A stretch of DNA of 64,000 bases from Methyloprofundus sp. (GTDB taxonomy: Bacteria; Pseudomonadota; Gammaproteobacteria; Methylococcales; Methylomonadaceae). Below are positions 46,835 to 55,872 of the stretch, one piece after another; position 1 is the stretch's first letter, and the number at the start of each line of letters is the position of its first letter. The DNA is taken from contig DUBW01000043.1 of NCBI GenBank assembly GCA_012960135.1, forward strand, positions 1 through 64,000, given 5' to 3'. The translations under genes were made by a program, and so were the position numbers. The notes beneath the pieces were generated by a model. It saw only the letters and a list, made by a program, of their open reading frames with translations, did no database searches and was not told the DNA's origin.

Positions 46835-47171
46835 GTATGTCCTTTTTATGCAGATAAGCCGACGTCGTAGCGATAATATGCTCATTCGTTAGCAAAAAGC
46901 AATTAATTATACTTAAGTTTATTCGATTTTAAAATAAAAGAATTCGGGTAAAATTGTTCTCTGTTGCCGTTGCATTAGAAATAACTAATTAACATGGTGC
47001 TGAGCATAGCCTAATTGCTTAGAGACAATTTGTAGCGTTTGATAAAAGTATTAAAACAGAGCTGATATAGGTGACTTTACTTGAGGAGATGAGGTTGAGG
47101 CTGGCTTGTTGAATGAACTGGAAAGCTATTTGGGGGAAAGGGATAAAATAAAATTATTCCTTATAATCGAG
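46835..47171. other. Intergenic stretch between purE and the small lipoprotein gene
   Basis: About 340 bases of AT-rich sequence holding the purE promoter on one side. The ORF-track frame starting at 47106 is not convincing because the opposite strand holds a better gene. No RNA gene or repeat recognised. Confidence 0.45.
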
Positions 47172-47206
47172 AATAATAACCCTCAGTATGGACGAGGGTT
47201 ATTATT
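47172..47206. terminator. Hairpin beyond the small lipoprotein gene
   Basis: A perfect 13-bp stem (aataataaccctc / gagggttattatt) with a 9-base loop, 12 bases past the stop of the minus-strand lipoprotein. No long T-run follows, so termination is probable rather than certain. Confidence 0.6.
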
Positions 47207-47218
47207 AGGATTAGACTA

Positions 47219-47353
47219 CTATAGAAGTGAAGCAGTCTTGGCTGAAGATGTTGCGCCCATGCCTGCACTGTCGGCACCTGTTCCACAGCCAACTAAAACC
47301 GAAATGCTGGTAATTAAAAGTACCATTGCGCTAATTTTTTTTAATAATTTCAT
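47219..47353 (-). CDS. Small entericidin-like lipoprotein
   Basis: A 44-residue protein missed by the ORF track. The minus strand reads a Lys-rich start (MKLLKKISAMVLLI), a hydrophobic core, and the lipobox LVGC, giving a mature lipoprotein of about 22 residues (CGTGADSAGMGATSSAKTA...). gagga lies eight bases before the ATG and a strong hairpin follows the stop. Size and composition recall entericidin-type stress lipoproteins. It diverges from fnr, with an FNR box between them, so anaerobic control is possible. Confidence 0.75.
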   Translation of the reverse strand: MKLLKKISAMVLLITSISVLVGCGTGADSAGMGATSSAKTASLL

Positions 47354-47537
47354 TTGTTAATCCTCATTGTTGTTCATATAGTGAACTTTGGTGTTAAAAA
47401 CTGGTTATTGCAGTATTTACGGAGTTATTCTGGAAAAGATCCTAAGGAGCTTTCTTTTCCTGAATAGCCCTGCAACTTGAAGCTGAGTGCTTTGTTTAGC
47501 TTCGGGATGTATATTAAAGCGTTTGAAATTTTATTTA

Positions 47538-47551
47538 TTGATCCAGATCAA
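47538..47551. promoter_or_regulatory. FNR/ANR box
   Basis: TTGATccagATCAA is an exact match to the FNR consensus (TTGAT-N4-ATCAA). It lies 113 bases before the fnr start and 185 bases before the divergent lipoprotein start, within the 310-base divergent region. It could mediate autoregulation or oxygen control of either gene. Confidence 0.8.
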
Positions 47552-47663
47552 TAAAATGAGAATTAAGTAGTCGATGCATTCTGGCGACCATTTTTTGGCC
47601 GATATGCCATAACAGCGTAATTATCGCGCGAAGTGTAGCAATTTTATTAGTACCGGAGTACAT

Positions 47664-48374
47664 ATGGATCAGATGGTAAAGGACTTTAACGTCAGTTGTA
47701 CAAACTGTTCATTAGATGAAATTTGTCTTCCTCGAGGCTTATCTCAACAAGAAGTCGAGAACTTGAGTATAGAAGTTAAAAGCAATATCTCTCTGCAAAA
47801 AGGTGATTATATTTACCGTCAAGGAGATGAATTTAACATGGTCGCGGCGATTAAATCGGGTTCTGCAAAATTAGTTTCTAATGATGGGGCAGGTAATGAA
47901 CATATTCTTAATGTGCTTTTGCCCGGTGAATTGATCGGCTTTGACGGACTGTTTCAGAATAAATATAACTGTTCGGCAATAGCTCTGGAGAACTTATGCT
48001 ATTGTGTGTTGCCAGTAGGCAAGCTTGAGGGTTTATGTGCCAAGATTCCTGGTATTGCACGGGAACTATTAAAACATTCTAGTGAGGCTATCAATGAATC
48101 CCAGAGCCAGGTCATGGCTAGCAAAAGTTCTGCAGAAGAAAAAGTGGCAAAATTCCTAATTAATTTATCTGATCGTTTGAAAAGTCGAGGCTATTCTGCC
48201 GTACAATTTAATATATGTTTAACTCGTCAGGAACTTGGAGAGCATTTAGGGTTAACTCTGGAAACAGTCAGTAGAACACTGGCGCAGTTTCAAAATATTG
48301 GCTTTCTCAATGTGCAACGGAAATTAATAGAAATTAAAGATCTGCAAGGCTTACGCCAAATTTTCACCGCCTGA
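47664..48374 (+). CDS. fnr: FNR-type oxygen-sensing transcription regulator
   Basis: CRP/FNR-family activator of 236 residues. The N-terminal cysteines C12, C15 and C21 follow the FNR spacing C-x2-C-x5-C, and a further Cys occurs in ENLCYCVLP (equivalent of the fourth ligand of the [4Fe-4S] cluster). The cyclic-nucleotide-like beta-barrel is at ~35-140. The DNA-recognition helix LETVSRTLAQF carries the E..SR signature that reads TTGAT...ATCAA, matching the box upstream. Likely switches genes between aerobic and low-oxygen states. Confidence 0.92.
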   Translation: MDQMVKDFNVSCTNCSLDEICLPRGLSQQEVENLSIEVKSNISLQKGDYIYRQGDEFNMVAAIKSGSAKLVSNDGAGNEHILNVLLPGELIGFDGLFQNKYNCSAIALENLCYCVLPVGKLEGLCAKIPGIARELLKHSSEAINESQSQVMASKSSAEEKVAKFLINLSDRLKSRGYSAVQFNICLTRQELGEHLGLTLETVSRTLAQFQNIGFLNVQRKLIEIKDLQGLRQIFTA

Positions 48375-48480
48375 TTAAACCTGACATAACTTTGTAAATC
48401 CCTGATTTTATTTTTTTTACTTTCCATTTTCCACATAAAAACTTTCCCTTTGAAATATATAGCGTATACCAAAACACCTT

Positions 48481-49091
48481 ATGTGCGTATTCTTAGGGCT
48501 CAACAGAAGTCGCTTTTACTACAAAAAAAGGGACCGAACTAAACAACTACAGATAACACAACTCTTCGAAGAAATCCCAATTTATGGCGCCGCTAAAGTA
48601 CATCAACAGCTATTAGAAGAAAACATCCAGGTAAGCCTGAATACAGTGGCAAGCTATCGTCAAGAAATGAAGTTACACACCGTTCTAGCTGTAAAGCAAG
48701 CCCCAATACCATCGTTGCGATTAAATCGCACCAGAAATGCAGCTACAAGCTGCGAGGGTTTGAAATTAACAAGGAGAAACAGGTTGGGAATGCCGACCAA
48801 GGGAGTTAATATTACAGTGACATTCAGACATACCGCCTAAAAAATAAAGAGATGACAATCTCAATGGATGGCAAAGGAAGAGCAACGGATAATTTCTGCA
48901 TCGAACGCTTTTGGCGAAGTGCCAAATGTGAGTGGATCTACCTGAATAGGTATGAGTCAATCACCCAGTTAAAAGAAGGTGTTAACGATCAAAATTTTAC
49001 TTGTAATACGAGGCGGACCCTATATGATTCTTTTGGTTTTTCTATCTTGAAAAAACACTGTAACCAATTGATTGGTATATGGAGTAAATGA
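48481..49091 (+). pseudogene. IS3-family OrfB transposase remnant with internal deletion
   Basis: The first piece (GLNRSRFYYKKR, PIYGAAKVHQQLLEENIQVS) is the N-terminal HTH part of an IS3-type integrase. A later piece, in another frame, reads ADQGS, then TISMDGKGRATDNFCIERFWRS, the region carrying the last catalytic Glu. Most of the catalytic core, including the first Asp, is deleted between the two pieces, and the frame changes near 48770-48850. It cannot transpose. Confidence 0.85.
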
Positions 49092-49199
49092 AGATGTTGA
49101 GATTCCAGTAGAAACAATCTTTAATAAAGCTCAGATTAGAATAAAGTCACCCTTTGCTTTCACATCCCCATACTTTTAAGAGGTTTTTTATTTACTGCT

Positions 49200-50132
49200 A
49201 TGGAAAAACCAAGCATTCATTTTGCCAACGAACTGGCTGAGCTATTAAAACCATTTGAGCAATCACTAGAGCAACTAAAGGCACAGCCACTAAAGCTAAT
49301 TATCCATGCGGGCACACCAAAAACTGGCACGACGAGCTTACAAACCTACCTTGATAAAAAGCAACGGAAGCTCAGAGGAAAAGGTATTCTTTACCCGCAT
49401 AACCTTGAAAGATTACAAAATCCCACCGCACCAAAACACCAATGGTTTGAGAAAAATTTAGTCACAACACACTTGGAAAACTTCTTAGAAAACTTTAAGA
49501 ATATAATCTCGCAAGTTAAAAAAGACACCCATACCATCATCCTGTCATCTGAAGGTATTTATAATTACTGGTGGGACTTTCCTGACGAATCAAAAGAGTT
49601 TTTATGTGAGCTGAGTAAGCTCTTCGATATTGAAATCTGGGTATGGTTTCGTGACCCCCTCGTGTTTATTGAAAGCTATTACAAACAATGTATTCGCAAC
49701 CCACAAATTAAAAATAACCCCTGTTATGGCAAAAACTTATCCTTTTCTGAAATGTTAGATATCGAATGGTTTTCTCAGCATTTAAACTATCAAGGTTTCA
49801 TCACCGAATGCCAAGTACTGTTTGGTAAAAACAACGTGTCAGCATTTAAATACGAAGGTGATGTGGTACAAGAAGTCATCCAGAAATTAGGGCTAGCAAC
49901 TTCCCACGACAATCCGACTCCAAGGCAAAATAAAAGCTTAAACAGTGCTTCAATAGCATTACTAAGAACGATAAATCACTATGATCTTAAAGCAAAAGAC
50001 AAAGAGCTTTTGATACCTCATTTAAAAGAAATCAATGGAATTCTTGAGGGTTATGCAGGTGATAGTTTGATTGATGAAGAATCTAGAAAAAGAGTCCTGA
50101 AGATCTATAATTCTATAAGCATAGTAGTTTGA
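49200..50132 (+). CDS. Sulfotransferase-like protein
   Basis: A 310-residue protein with the PAPS-binding 5'-phosphosulfate loop HAGTPKTGTTSLQTYL near residue 37 and a 3'-phosphate motif WFRDPLVFIESYY near residue 150. The acceptor is unknown; related proteins sulfate glycans or lipids. It lies between an IS3 remnant and another decayed transposase, is AT-rich compared with its neighbours, and has no operon partner, so it was probably acquired. The C-terminus ends abruptly (NSISIVV) one codon before IS-derived sequence, so it may be slightly truncated or fused at that end. Confidence 0.8.
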   Translation: MEKPSIHFANELAELLKPFEQSLEQLKAQPLKLIIHAGTPKTGTTSLQTYLDKKQRKLRGKGILYPHNLERLQNPTAPKHQWFEKNLVTTHLENFLENFKNIISQVKKDTHTIILSSEGIYNYWWDFPDESKEFLCELSKLFDIEIWVWFRDPLVFIESYYKQCIRNPQIKNNPCYGKNLSFSEMLDIEWFSQHLNYQGFITECQVLFGKNNVSAFKYEGDVVQEVIQKLGLATSHDNPTPRQNKSLNSASIALLRTINHYDLKAKDKELLIPHLKEINGILEGYAGDSLIDEESRKRVLKIYNSISIVV

Positions 50133-50600
50133 GGGTGCCTGTAATAAAGAAAAAATAGGCCATCGATTCACTGCGTCATACACCCCTAAAACAAATGGAA
50201 CGGTAGAGTGAGTGAATGGAACGATTAATGATAAGGCTATCAAAGGTGCGTATTCTTACGATCATGAACACCCATGCGCATAGAACCAGAAAAGTGTTCA
50301 CGATCCGATGCGGTTAGGTGTTCACATTCGATAATAATGAGTGTTCACGATGCTTGCTAATGGGTGTTCATGATGGGTGCGAATATGCAAAAGGTACAAC
50401 GTATAGTAATATCATTGAATTAAAGGCTAATTTAGACGATTTTTTGATCTTTTACAGCCCATGGTAGCTTACAGAGAGAATTAAAGGTTAGAGCGTTCTT
50501 TGAAGCGGTTCAATGGTGGTGCGGGGAACCCCTACTTTTGCGAAAGCTCATTTTGGGCATCCAAGCCCACAATGCGGCAAAAGCTTAACGGGACTGATTA
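50133..50600 (+). mobile_element. IS481-like transposase C-terminal remnant
   Basis: Reads GHRFTASYTPKTNGTVE, a stop, VNGTINDKAIKG, then (after the nested element at 50247-50389) TTYSNIIELKANLDDFLIFY, and in a shifted frame RELKVRAFFEAVQWW. This is the C-terminal part of a DDE transposase with stops and a frameshift. The last ~85 bases match 5001-5085 in inverted orientation. Confidence 0.75.
50247..50389. mobile_element. 143-bp MITE with 5-bp target duplication
   Basis: Starts TGCGTATTC and ends GAATATGCA. The imperfect terminal inverted repeats of about 29-30 bases share the exact core ATCATGAACACCCAT. It is flanked by AAAGG direct repeats at 50242-50246 and 50390-50394. Removing the element and one AAAGG joins ...GCTATC AAAGG TACAACG... 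and restores the transposase frame (AIKGTTYSN). Inside are four direct repeats gtgttcacgat-like, recalling IS21-type ends. No coding frame, so it depends on a transposase elsewhere. Confidence 0.88.
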
Positions 50601-50630
50601 AAATCTACGATGCCCTGATTCGCCCTGCGA

Positions 50631-50669
50631 CCACTAAATAAAAACCCTAGAGGGGTTTTTATTTAGTGG
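50631..50669. terminator. Perfect 17-bp hairpin
   Basis: ccactaaataaaaaccc / gggtttttatttagtgg with a tagag loop, all pairs intact. Its inner arm contains a T-run but no run follows the stem. It may be an IS-end hairpin or terminator. The other bases of 50600-50748 show nothing further. Confidence 0.7.
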
Positions 50670-50748
50670 CCTAAAATTGCTTGACGCGATGTCTTGTATT
50701 TTCTCTACGCAAAAAGACGCTTCGAGAAAACACCCGACCCTATCGCTA

Positions 50749-50991
50749 TCAGGAACTAAAAATTTCACTTCGCTTAAACTCCGTTTCCAGGATTTTCAGC
50801 GATAGAATAACCCCCGAAATATTTAAAAAAATCACCTGATATGTTTCAGGCTGACCTTTTAAGAAATCATGGTATAACATCATGAAACCTGATACTTTTG
50901 ATTGAGATTCGTCAGAAATAAATGAAATATCTTCCACGTGCCAAGGAGCTTGTAGATCAAGGGCCATGCTAAATAAAGTGGCACTATTCAT
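50749..50991 (-). pseudogene. ISL3-like transposase N-terminal fragment
   Basis: The 80-residue frame begins MNSATLFSMALDLQAPWHVEDI, which resembles the conserved N-terminus of ISL3-family transposases. After about residue 32 similarity to that family is lost (SGFMMLYHDFLKG...), and the zinc-binding Cys region is missing. It is probably a broken insertion fused to unrelated sequence. It lies 42 bases beyond the 3' end of purF. Confidence 0.55.
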
Positions 50992-51033
50992 CTTTGTACT
51001 ATCGCATTACCCACTACGGTTCACGTAGAGCCA

Positions 51034-52542
51034 TTATTTTGAATTATGTATGTCGATGTTGGCCGTTTCTATATTTCTGCCTGTCTGGGCTATGTCATTA
51101 CGCTGGGCTTCAATACTTTGTAAATAAGCATCATCTATATCGCCTGTAACATACTGATGGTCAAAGCAGGAAGTATCAAAATGCTTAATATTGGTATTAC
51201 CTTTTTGTACAGCATCAATTAAGTCTTCCAGGTCTTGATAGATCATCTTATCTGCGCCTATGGCGCTACCGATTTCGTCTTCGGTACGATTGTGCGCAAT
51301 CAATTCATGCGCTGCCGGCATATCGATACCGTAGACATTAGGATAACGTACTGCTGGAGCTGCAGAGGCAAAATAAACTTTTTTTGCGCCTTTATCACGC
51401 GCCATTTGAATGATTTGTTCTGAGGTTGTGCCGCGTACTATAGAATCATCAACTAGTAGAACATTTTTGCCTTCAAATTCGAGGCCGATAGCATTTAGTT
51501 TCTGCCGTACTGATTTCTTGCGCCTTTGCTGGCCAGGCATAATAAAAGTGCGGCCTATATAGCGATTTTTTATAAACCCTTCACGAAATTTGACGTCTAA
51601 CGTGTGTGCCATTTGCAGGGCAGAGGTGCGGCTGGTGTCGGGTATGGGGATGACCACGTCGATATCATGATCTGGCCAGTCTCTTAGAATTTTCTCAGCT
51701 AGTTTGTCGCCCATACGCAAGCGCGCTTTGTACACAGAGATGTTGTCAATGATTGAATCGGGGCGGGCAAAGTAGACGTATTCAAAAATACACGGACAAT
51801 GGTCAGTAGTTTCAGAGCATTGCTGTGTGTGTAGTATGCCTGATTCTTCAATATACACGGCTTCTCCGGGTTCGATATCCCTGATCAACTCAAATCCCAA
51901 TACATCAAGTGCAACACTTTCCGAGGCGATTATAAATTCAGAACCCTGTTCTGTTTTGCGTTCGCCAAACACAATAGGGCGTATGCCATGTGGGTCCCGG
52001 AAGCCTATTACCCCGATATTAGGAATCATAACTACGACGGCGTAAGCGCCTTTACAACGCCGGTGTACTCCTTCGACAGCCTTGAATATATCATTTTTAT
52101 TGAGGTCTAGTTTACCCAGTTGCTGTAATTCATGGGCAAAGATATTGAGCAAGACTTCGGAATCTGAATTAGTATTCAGATGACGCTGATCTTGAATAAA
52201 GAGTTCTTTCTTTAATTGCTCGGCATTGGTCAGGTTGCCGTTATGCGCGAGAGTGATGCCAAAAGGCGAGTTGACATAAAATGGCTGCGCTTCGGATGAG
52301 CTAGAGCACCCTGCCGTTGGATAGCGTGCGTGGGCAATGCCCATATGGCCTTTTAGTTTGACCATCTGCTCGGTGGTAAAGACATCACGGGTTAAACCGT
52401 TGTCTTTGCGTAAATGTAAACGTCCGTTTTCACATGTTACAATGCCTGCTGCATCTTGTCCTCTGTGCTGTAACACAGTGAGCGCATCATACAGATCCTG
52501 ATTTACATTTTGGTGGGAGACAATCCCTGCAATACCGCACAT
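51034..52542 (-). CDS. purF: Amidophosphoribosyltransferase
   Basis: First step of de novo purine synthesis (PRPP and glutamine to phosphoribosylamine). 502 residues. The N-terminal Ntn glutaminase has Cys2 exposed after Met removal (MCGIAGIVS), RGQDAAGI and a Gly-Asn block (LAHNGNLTN). The C-terminal phosphoribosyltransferase has the PRPP loop [14 protein letters not shown]. Last gene of the trpF-to-purF block; cvpA is 23 bases upstream. Confidence 0.96.
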   Translation of the reverse strand: MCGIAGIVSHQNVNQDLYDALTVLQHRGQDAAGIVTCENGRLHLRKDNGLTRDVFTTEQMVKLKGHMGIAHARYPTAGCSSSSEAQPFYVNSPFGITLAHNGNLTNAEQLKKELFIQDQRHLNTNSDSEVLLNIFAHELQQLGKLDLNKNDIFKAVEGVHRRCKGAYAVVVMIPNIGVIGFRDPHGIRPIVFGERKTEQGSEFIIASESVALDVLGFELIRDIEPGEAVYIEESGILHTQQCSETTDHCPCIFEYVYFARPDSIIDNISVYKARLRMGDKLAEKILRDWPDHDIDVVIPIPDTSRTSALQMAHTLDVKFREGFIKNRYIGRTFIMPGQQRRKKSVRQKLNAIGLEFEGKNVLLVDDSIVRGTTSEQIIQMARDKGAKKVYFASAAPAVRYPNVYGIDMPAAHELIAHNRTEDEIGSAIGADKMIYQDLEDLIDAVQKGNTNIKHFDTSCFDHQYVTGDIDDAYLQSIEAQRNDIAQTGRNIETANIDIHNSK

Positions 52543-52565
52543 GTTATTTCCTGCGTTTTTAGAGT

Positions 52566-53063
52566 TTATTGAAAATTTAAAGAGTCGGCAATACCCTCAG
52601 GTATATGCGCTTTTAACCAGACTGCTAATGTTTGAAAGTGCGGCAGTAGCTGAGATTTCTGCCACCATGAACTTTCAGGTGCAGGCGTCAAACCAGCTAG
52701 CATGACTAATAGAATAATGATGACGCCGCCTCGAGCTATGCCAAAAACAAGCCCTGCTAAACGATCGGTTCCTGTTAAACCGGTGTTTTTAATCAGCGCG
52801 CCGAGTAGTTTATTGATAATTGCGCCGACAATTAAGGTTATTATAAAAAGTAGTACAAAAGCCAGGGCAATTCTAGCATTGGTATCGCTGATGCTGGTTT
52901 TAAAAAAAGCGGCAAAGGGGAGGCAAAAACTAAAGCCTACCCAGCTTGCGACTCCCCAGGTAACCAGAGCAAATGCTTCGCGAATCAAGCCTCGGAAAAG
53001 GCCGGTGATAAGTGAAATACTGATTAAGCCGATAATGGCATAGTCTATCCAGATCAATTCCAT
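52566..53063 (-). CDS. cvpA: CvpA family inner-membrane protein
   Basis: A 165-residue protein with four predicted helices ([71 protein letters not shown]). CvpA is needed for colicin V export and linked to bile and envelope resistance; its mechanism is unknown. In its usual place upstream of purF. Confidence 0.92.
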   Translation of the reverse strand: MELIWIDYAIIGLISISLITGLFRGLIREAFALVTWGVASWVGFSFCLPFAAFFKTSISDTNARIALAFVLLFIITLIVGAIINKLLGALIKNTGLTGTDRLAGLVFGIARGGVIIILLVMLAGLTPAPESSWWQKSQLLPHFQTLAVWLKAHIPEGIADSLNFQ

Positions 53064-53071
53064 TATTCGCT

Positions 53072-53572
53072 CTATTCAGAAACCAGAAGAGTTTTTACTT
53101 TGTATTGTGTTTCCAGGTTCTGCTGGGTTTGTTGCGCTCTTTTTTCGTCTAGTTCAGGACCAACATGCAGGCGATATAAAGTTCCCTGGCCGGTCGTTAC
53201 CGAGTCTACATAGGCAGTAAATTTACTCTTGCGTAATTTATCCCGAAATTCTAACGCATTTGCTTCCTTGCTAAAACTACCCACTTGAATAGTCCAGCTT
53301 TTAAGATTCGTGCCTTTTACTGACTGCTTGATCGACTCGGCTTGTAAATCAACTTGCACGGGTACGGGTTTAGATAATACTTGTGCGGATGTTTTTGGAA
53401 TGTTATCTAAAAGCAGTTGCATGTCTTCTTTAGGTTCTTGTGGTAGTGATAGCTCATTAGTAAAGTTATCCACACCAGGTACCTGGTCATCAAATAACAT
53501 GGGCACGAAGATCGCCGCGAGGGCGGTGATAACAATCGCCCCTACAATTCTTTGCTTTAATATCTCGTTCAT
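53072..53572 (-). CDS. SPOR-domain protein (DedD-like)
   Basis: A 166-residue bitopic membrane protein: short cytosolic start, one helix at ~10-26 (VGAIVITALAAIFVPMLF), a periplasmic linker, and a C-terminal SPOR domain (~90-165; SWTIQVGSFSKEANALEFRDKL) that binds denuded septal glycans. It likely localises to the division site. The gene position between folC and cvpA is that of dedD. One base separates it from the folC stop. Confidence 0.9.
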   Translation of the reverse strand: MNEILKQRIVGAIVITALAAIFVPMLFDDQVPGVDNFTNELSLPQEPKEDMQLLLDNIPKTSAQVLSKPVPVQVDLQAESIKQSVKGTNLKSWTIQVGSFSKEANALEFRDKLRKSKFTAYVDSVTTGQGTLYRLHVGPELDEKRAQQTQQNLETQYKVKTLLVSE

Positions 53573-53573
53573 A

Positions 53574-54875
53574 CTATTGTCCTTGTGGGTTGCTAAAGAG
53601 GGTTAAATATTCGGATACCAGAAAAAATGATCCAAATATTAAAATGATACCTTGATCAGATTGCGCCTTGACTTTGGCGGCGGAATAGCTGCTCAGAAAG
53701 TCTTTAAAGCCAAGGCTGACATCATTAATCCGGCAGTGCTGGAAAGCATTTTTCAATTCGATTTCTGTACTGGTTCTTGGGTTGTCTAACGGTGAAATGT
53801 ACCAGTGTTTAATAAACGGCTGCATTAGACTAATTACGCCACTTAGATCTTTATCATTCATCATCGTGAAAATGGCATGTACAGGTGTATTTTTAAAATC
53901 AGCCTGCAAATGATCAATTAACGCCTGAGCTGCTTGTGGATTATGGCTGACATCTAATAAAACTGGAGGTTCTGATTTACTTAGGGACTCCGATTTAATT
54001 AACTGAAAGCGCCCTGACAGTTTAACACTGCTCAGTCCTTGTTTGATGGCTTGCTCGCTCACGGTGATTTTAGGCTGTAAATTAGCTATAGCGGTTAGAA
54101 CCGAAGATGCATTTCTATACTGATGTTCGCCTTTTAGCTGAGGTGCTGGTAAATTATCTAAGTGGTTATCGCCATATCGCCAGTCCCATTCGGTTGCGTT
54201 TTTGTGATAAGTAAATTCATGACCCAGGCGTAATAGTGGGATGTTTATTTTCGTAGCACATTCTTGTAAGGCTTTGGGTGGGTCCAGATCGCCGGTAATG
54301 GCAGCAGTATTGGCACGAAAAACCCCTGCTTTTTCATAAGCAATGGCTTCTCTGGTCTCACCCAGCCAGGTGGTATGGTCTATGGAAATACTGGTGACAA
54401 TCACGGCATCGGGATCAATCATATTAACCGCATCAAGGCGGCCGCCGAGACCTACTTCTAATAACTGTATATCCAGGCCTGAGCGGGAAAAAATATCTAA
54501 GGCAGCCAGGGTACCAAATTCAAAATAGCTTAATGAAATATTATTTCTGACCGCTTCTATGCGTTCAAATGCAGCGCAGATAATTTCATCACTAACGGCG
54601 ATACCATTGATTTTAATGCGCTCGTTATAATTGATAATATGGGGCGAAGTATAAGCACCCACTCGTAAGCCTTGAGCCAGGTAAATAGCTTCCAGAAAAG
54701 CAATGCTCGAGCCTTTGCCATTGGTTCCGGCAACAGTAATGGTGACTGGTTTTTTATGCGCAGAGCGAGCGAGAGCATTAAACACTCGGGTGACTCGGTC
54801 TAAACCAAGATCAATACTTTGTGGATGTAGACTTTCTTGCCAGTCCAGCCAGCCTTTCAGGGTTTCAAAATGCAT
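53574..54875 (-). CDS. folC: Folylpolyglutamate / dihydrofolate synthase
   Basis: Mur-ligase-like ATPase adding glutamate to folates, 433 aa. P-loop TVAGTNGKGSSIAFLEA near residue 45, RVGAYTSPHI, the Mg/ATP segment LLEVGLGGRLDAVN, and the C-terminal DVSHNPQAAQALI. Expected position downstream of accD (116 bases away). Confidence 0.95.
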   Translation of the reverse strand: MHFETLKGWLDWQESLHPQSIDLGLDRVTRVFNALARSAHKKPVTITVAGTNGKGSSIAFLEAIYLAQGLRVGAYTSPHIINYNERIKINGIAVSDEIICAAFERIEAVRNNISLSYFEFGTLAALDIFSRSGLDIQLLEVGLGGRLDAVNMIDPDAVIVTSISIDHTTWLGETREAIAYEKAGVFRANTAAITGDLDPPKALQECATKINIPLLRLGHEFTYHKNATEWDWRYGDNHLDNLPAPQLKGEHQYRNASSVLTAIANLQPKITVSEQAIKQGLSSVKLSGRFQLIKSESLSKSEPPVLLDVSHNPQAAQALIDHLQADFKNTPVHAIFTMMNDKDLSGVISLMQPFIKHWYISPLDNPRTSTEIELKNAFQHCRINDVSLGFKDFLSSYSAAKVKAQSDQGIILIFGSFFLVSEYLTLFSNPQGQ

Positions 54876-54991
54876 AATAAATAATGATTATCAAGCAGAG
54901 TGTTATGCCGTGTACATGAAGTACTGATTATATCCAGCTCGCATCGTTATGCCTGAACCCTTGATTGTATGATATAGAAAATAGAACTGGG

Positions 54992-55858
54992 TCAGTGTGA
55001 AGAATTTGCGGTAAGAATTGCTAAAACCGAGCTAATTTCCTGACGCATTTCACGGCGGTCGATAATCATATCTATAGCGCCGTGTTCTAGTAAAAATTCA
55101 CTGCGCTGAAAACCTTCAGGCAATTTTTCGCGTACGGTTTGCTCAATAACTCGTGGCCCGGCAAAACCGATCAGCGCTTTCGGCTCGGCTGCATTAATAT
55201 CGCCTAGCATCGCGAAACTAGCCGATACACCACCCATGGTCGGATCAGTCATAAAAGAGATGTAGGGTAAGCCAGCAGCAGAGAGTTTAGTCAGTGCTGC
55301 ACTGGTTTTGGACATCTGAAAAAGGGAGAATAAAGACTCCTGCATACGTGCGCCACCGCTGGCAGTAAAGACGATAAAGGGCGCTCCGGTTTCCAGGCTT
55401 TTATTAATTCCCCGCACAAATTTTTCACCGACCACAGAGCCCATGGAACCACCCATAAAACCGAAATCAAAAGCAGCGACGACGATATCCTTACCTTTCA
55501 GGGTGCCACTCATAACCACCAGCGCATCATTTTCCTTGGTCTTTTTTTGCGCCTGGGAAATCCGGTCTTTATACTTTTTGCTGTCTTTGAACTTGAGAGG
55601 GTCAAGTGGCTTTAGGTTGGCAGCTATTTCTTCGCGACCTTCCTTATCAAGAAACAGGTCTATACGTCGCCTTGCACCAATACGCATATGATGGTCGCAT
55701 TTAGGGCAGACACTAAAGTTTTTTTCTAGCTCGCTATTGTACAAAATTGCATTACAACTAGAGCATTTATTCCATAAACCTTCGGGGACAGGTGTTTTTT
55801 TGCTGTCAGGTTCTTTTTGAATAATGGTAGAGGGGACTAATTTTTCAAACCAACTCAT
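54992..55858 (-). CDS. accD: Acetyl-CoA carboxylase carboxyltransferase subunit beta
   Basis: Beta subunit of the carboxyltransferase that makes malonyl-CoA with AccA. The 288 residues include the N-terminal zinc ribbon ([10 protein letters not shown] ... CPKCDHH, residues ~32-56) and the crotonase-like core ([29 protein letters not shown]). Fourteen bases after trpA, the usual arrangement. Confidence 0.96.
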   Translation of the reverse strand: MSWFEKLVPSTIIQKEPDSKKTPVPEGLWNKCSSCNAILYNSELEKNFSVCPKCDHHMRIGARRRIDLFLDKEGREEIAANLKPLDPLKFKDSKKYKDRISQAQKKTKENDALVVMSGTLKGKDIVVAAFDFGFMGGSMGSVVGEKFVRGINKSLETGAPFIVFTASGGARMQESLFSLFQMSKTSAALTKLSAAGLPYISFMTDPTMGGVSASFAMLGDINAAEPKALIGFAGPRVIEQTVREKLPEGFQRSEFLLEHGAIDMIIDRREMRQEISSVLAILTANSSH

Positions 55859-55872
55859 TGGTTGTTCCTTCC

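Noticed and set aside
46835-46885. N-terminal extension of purE in the ORF track
   Set aside because: The 17 extra residues do not match PurE and lack a ribosome site. The internal ATG has aaaagga upstream.
47106-47360. 84-residue plus-strand ORF
   Set aside because: It lies opposite the small lipoprotein gene, has no family-like features and includes both arms of the hairpin. The minus-strand gene has better signals.
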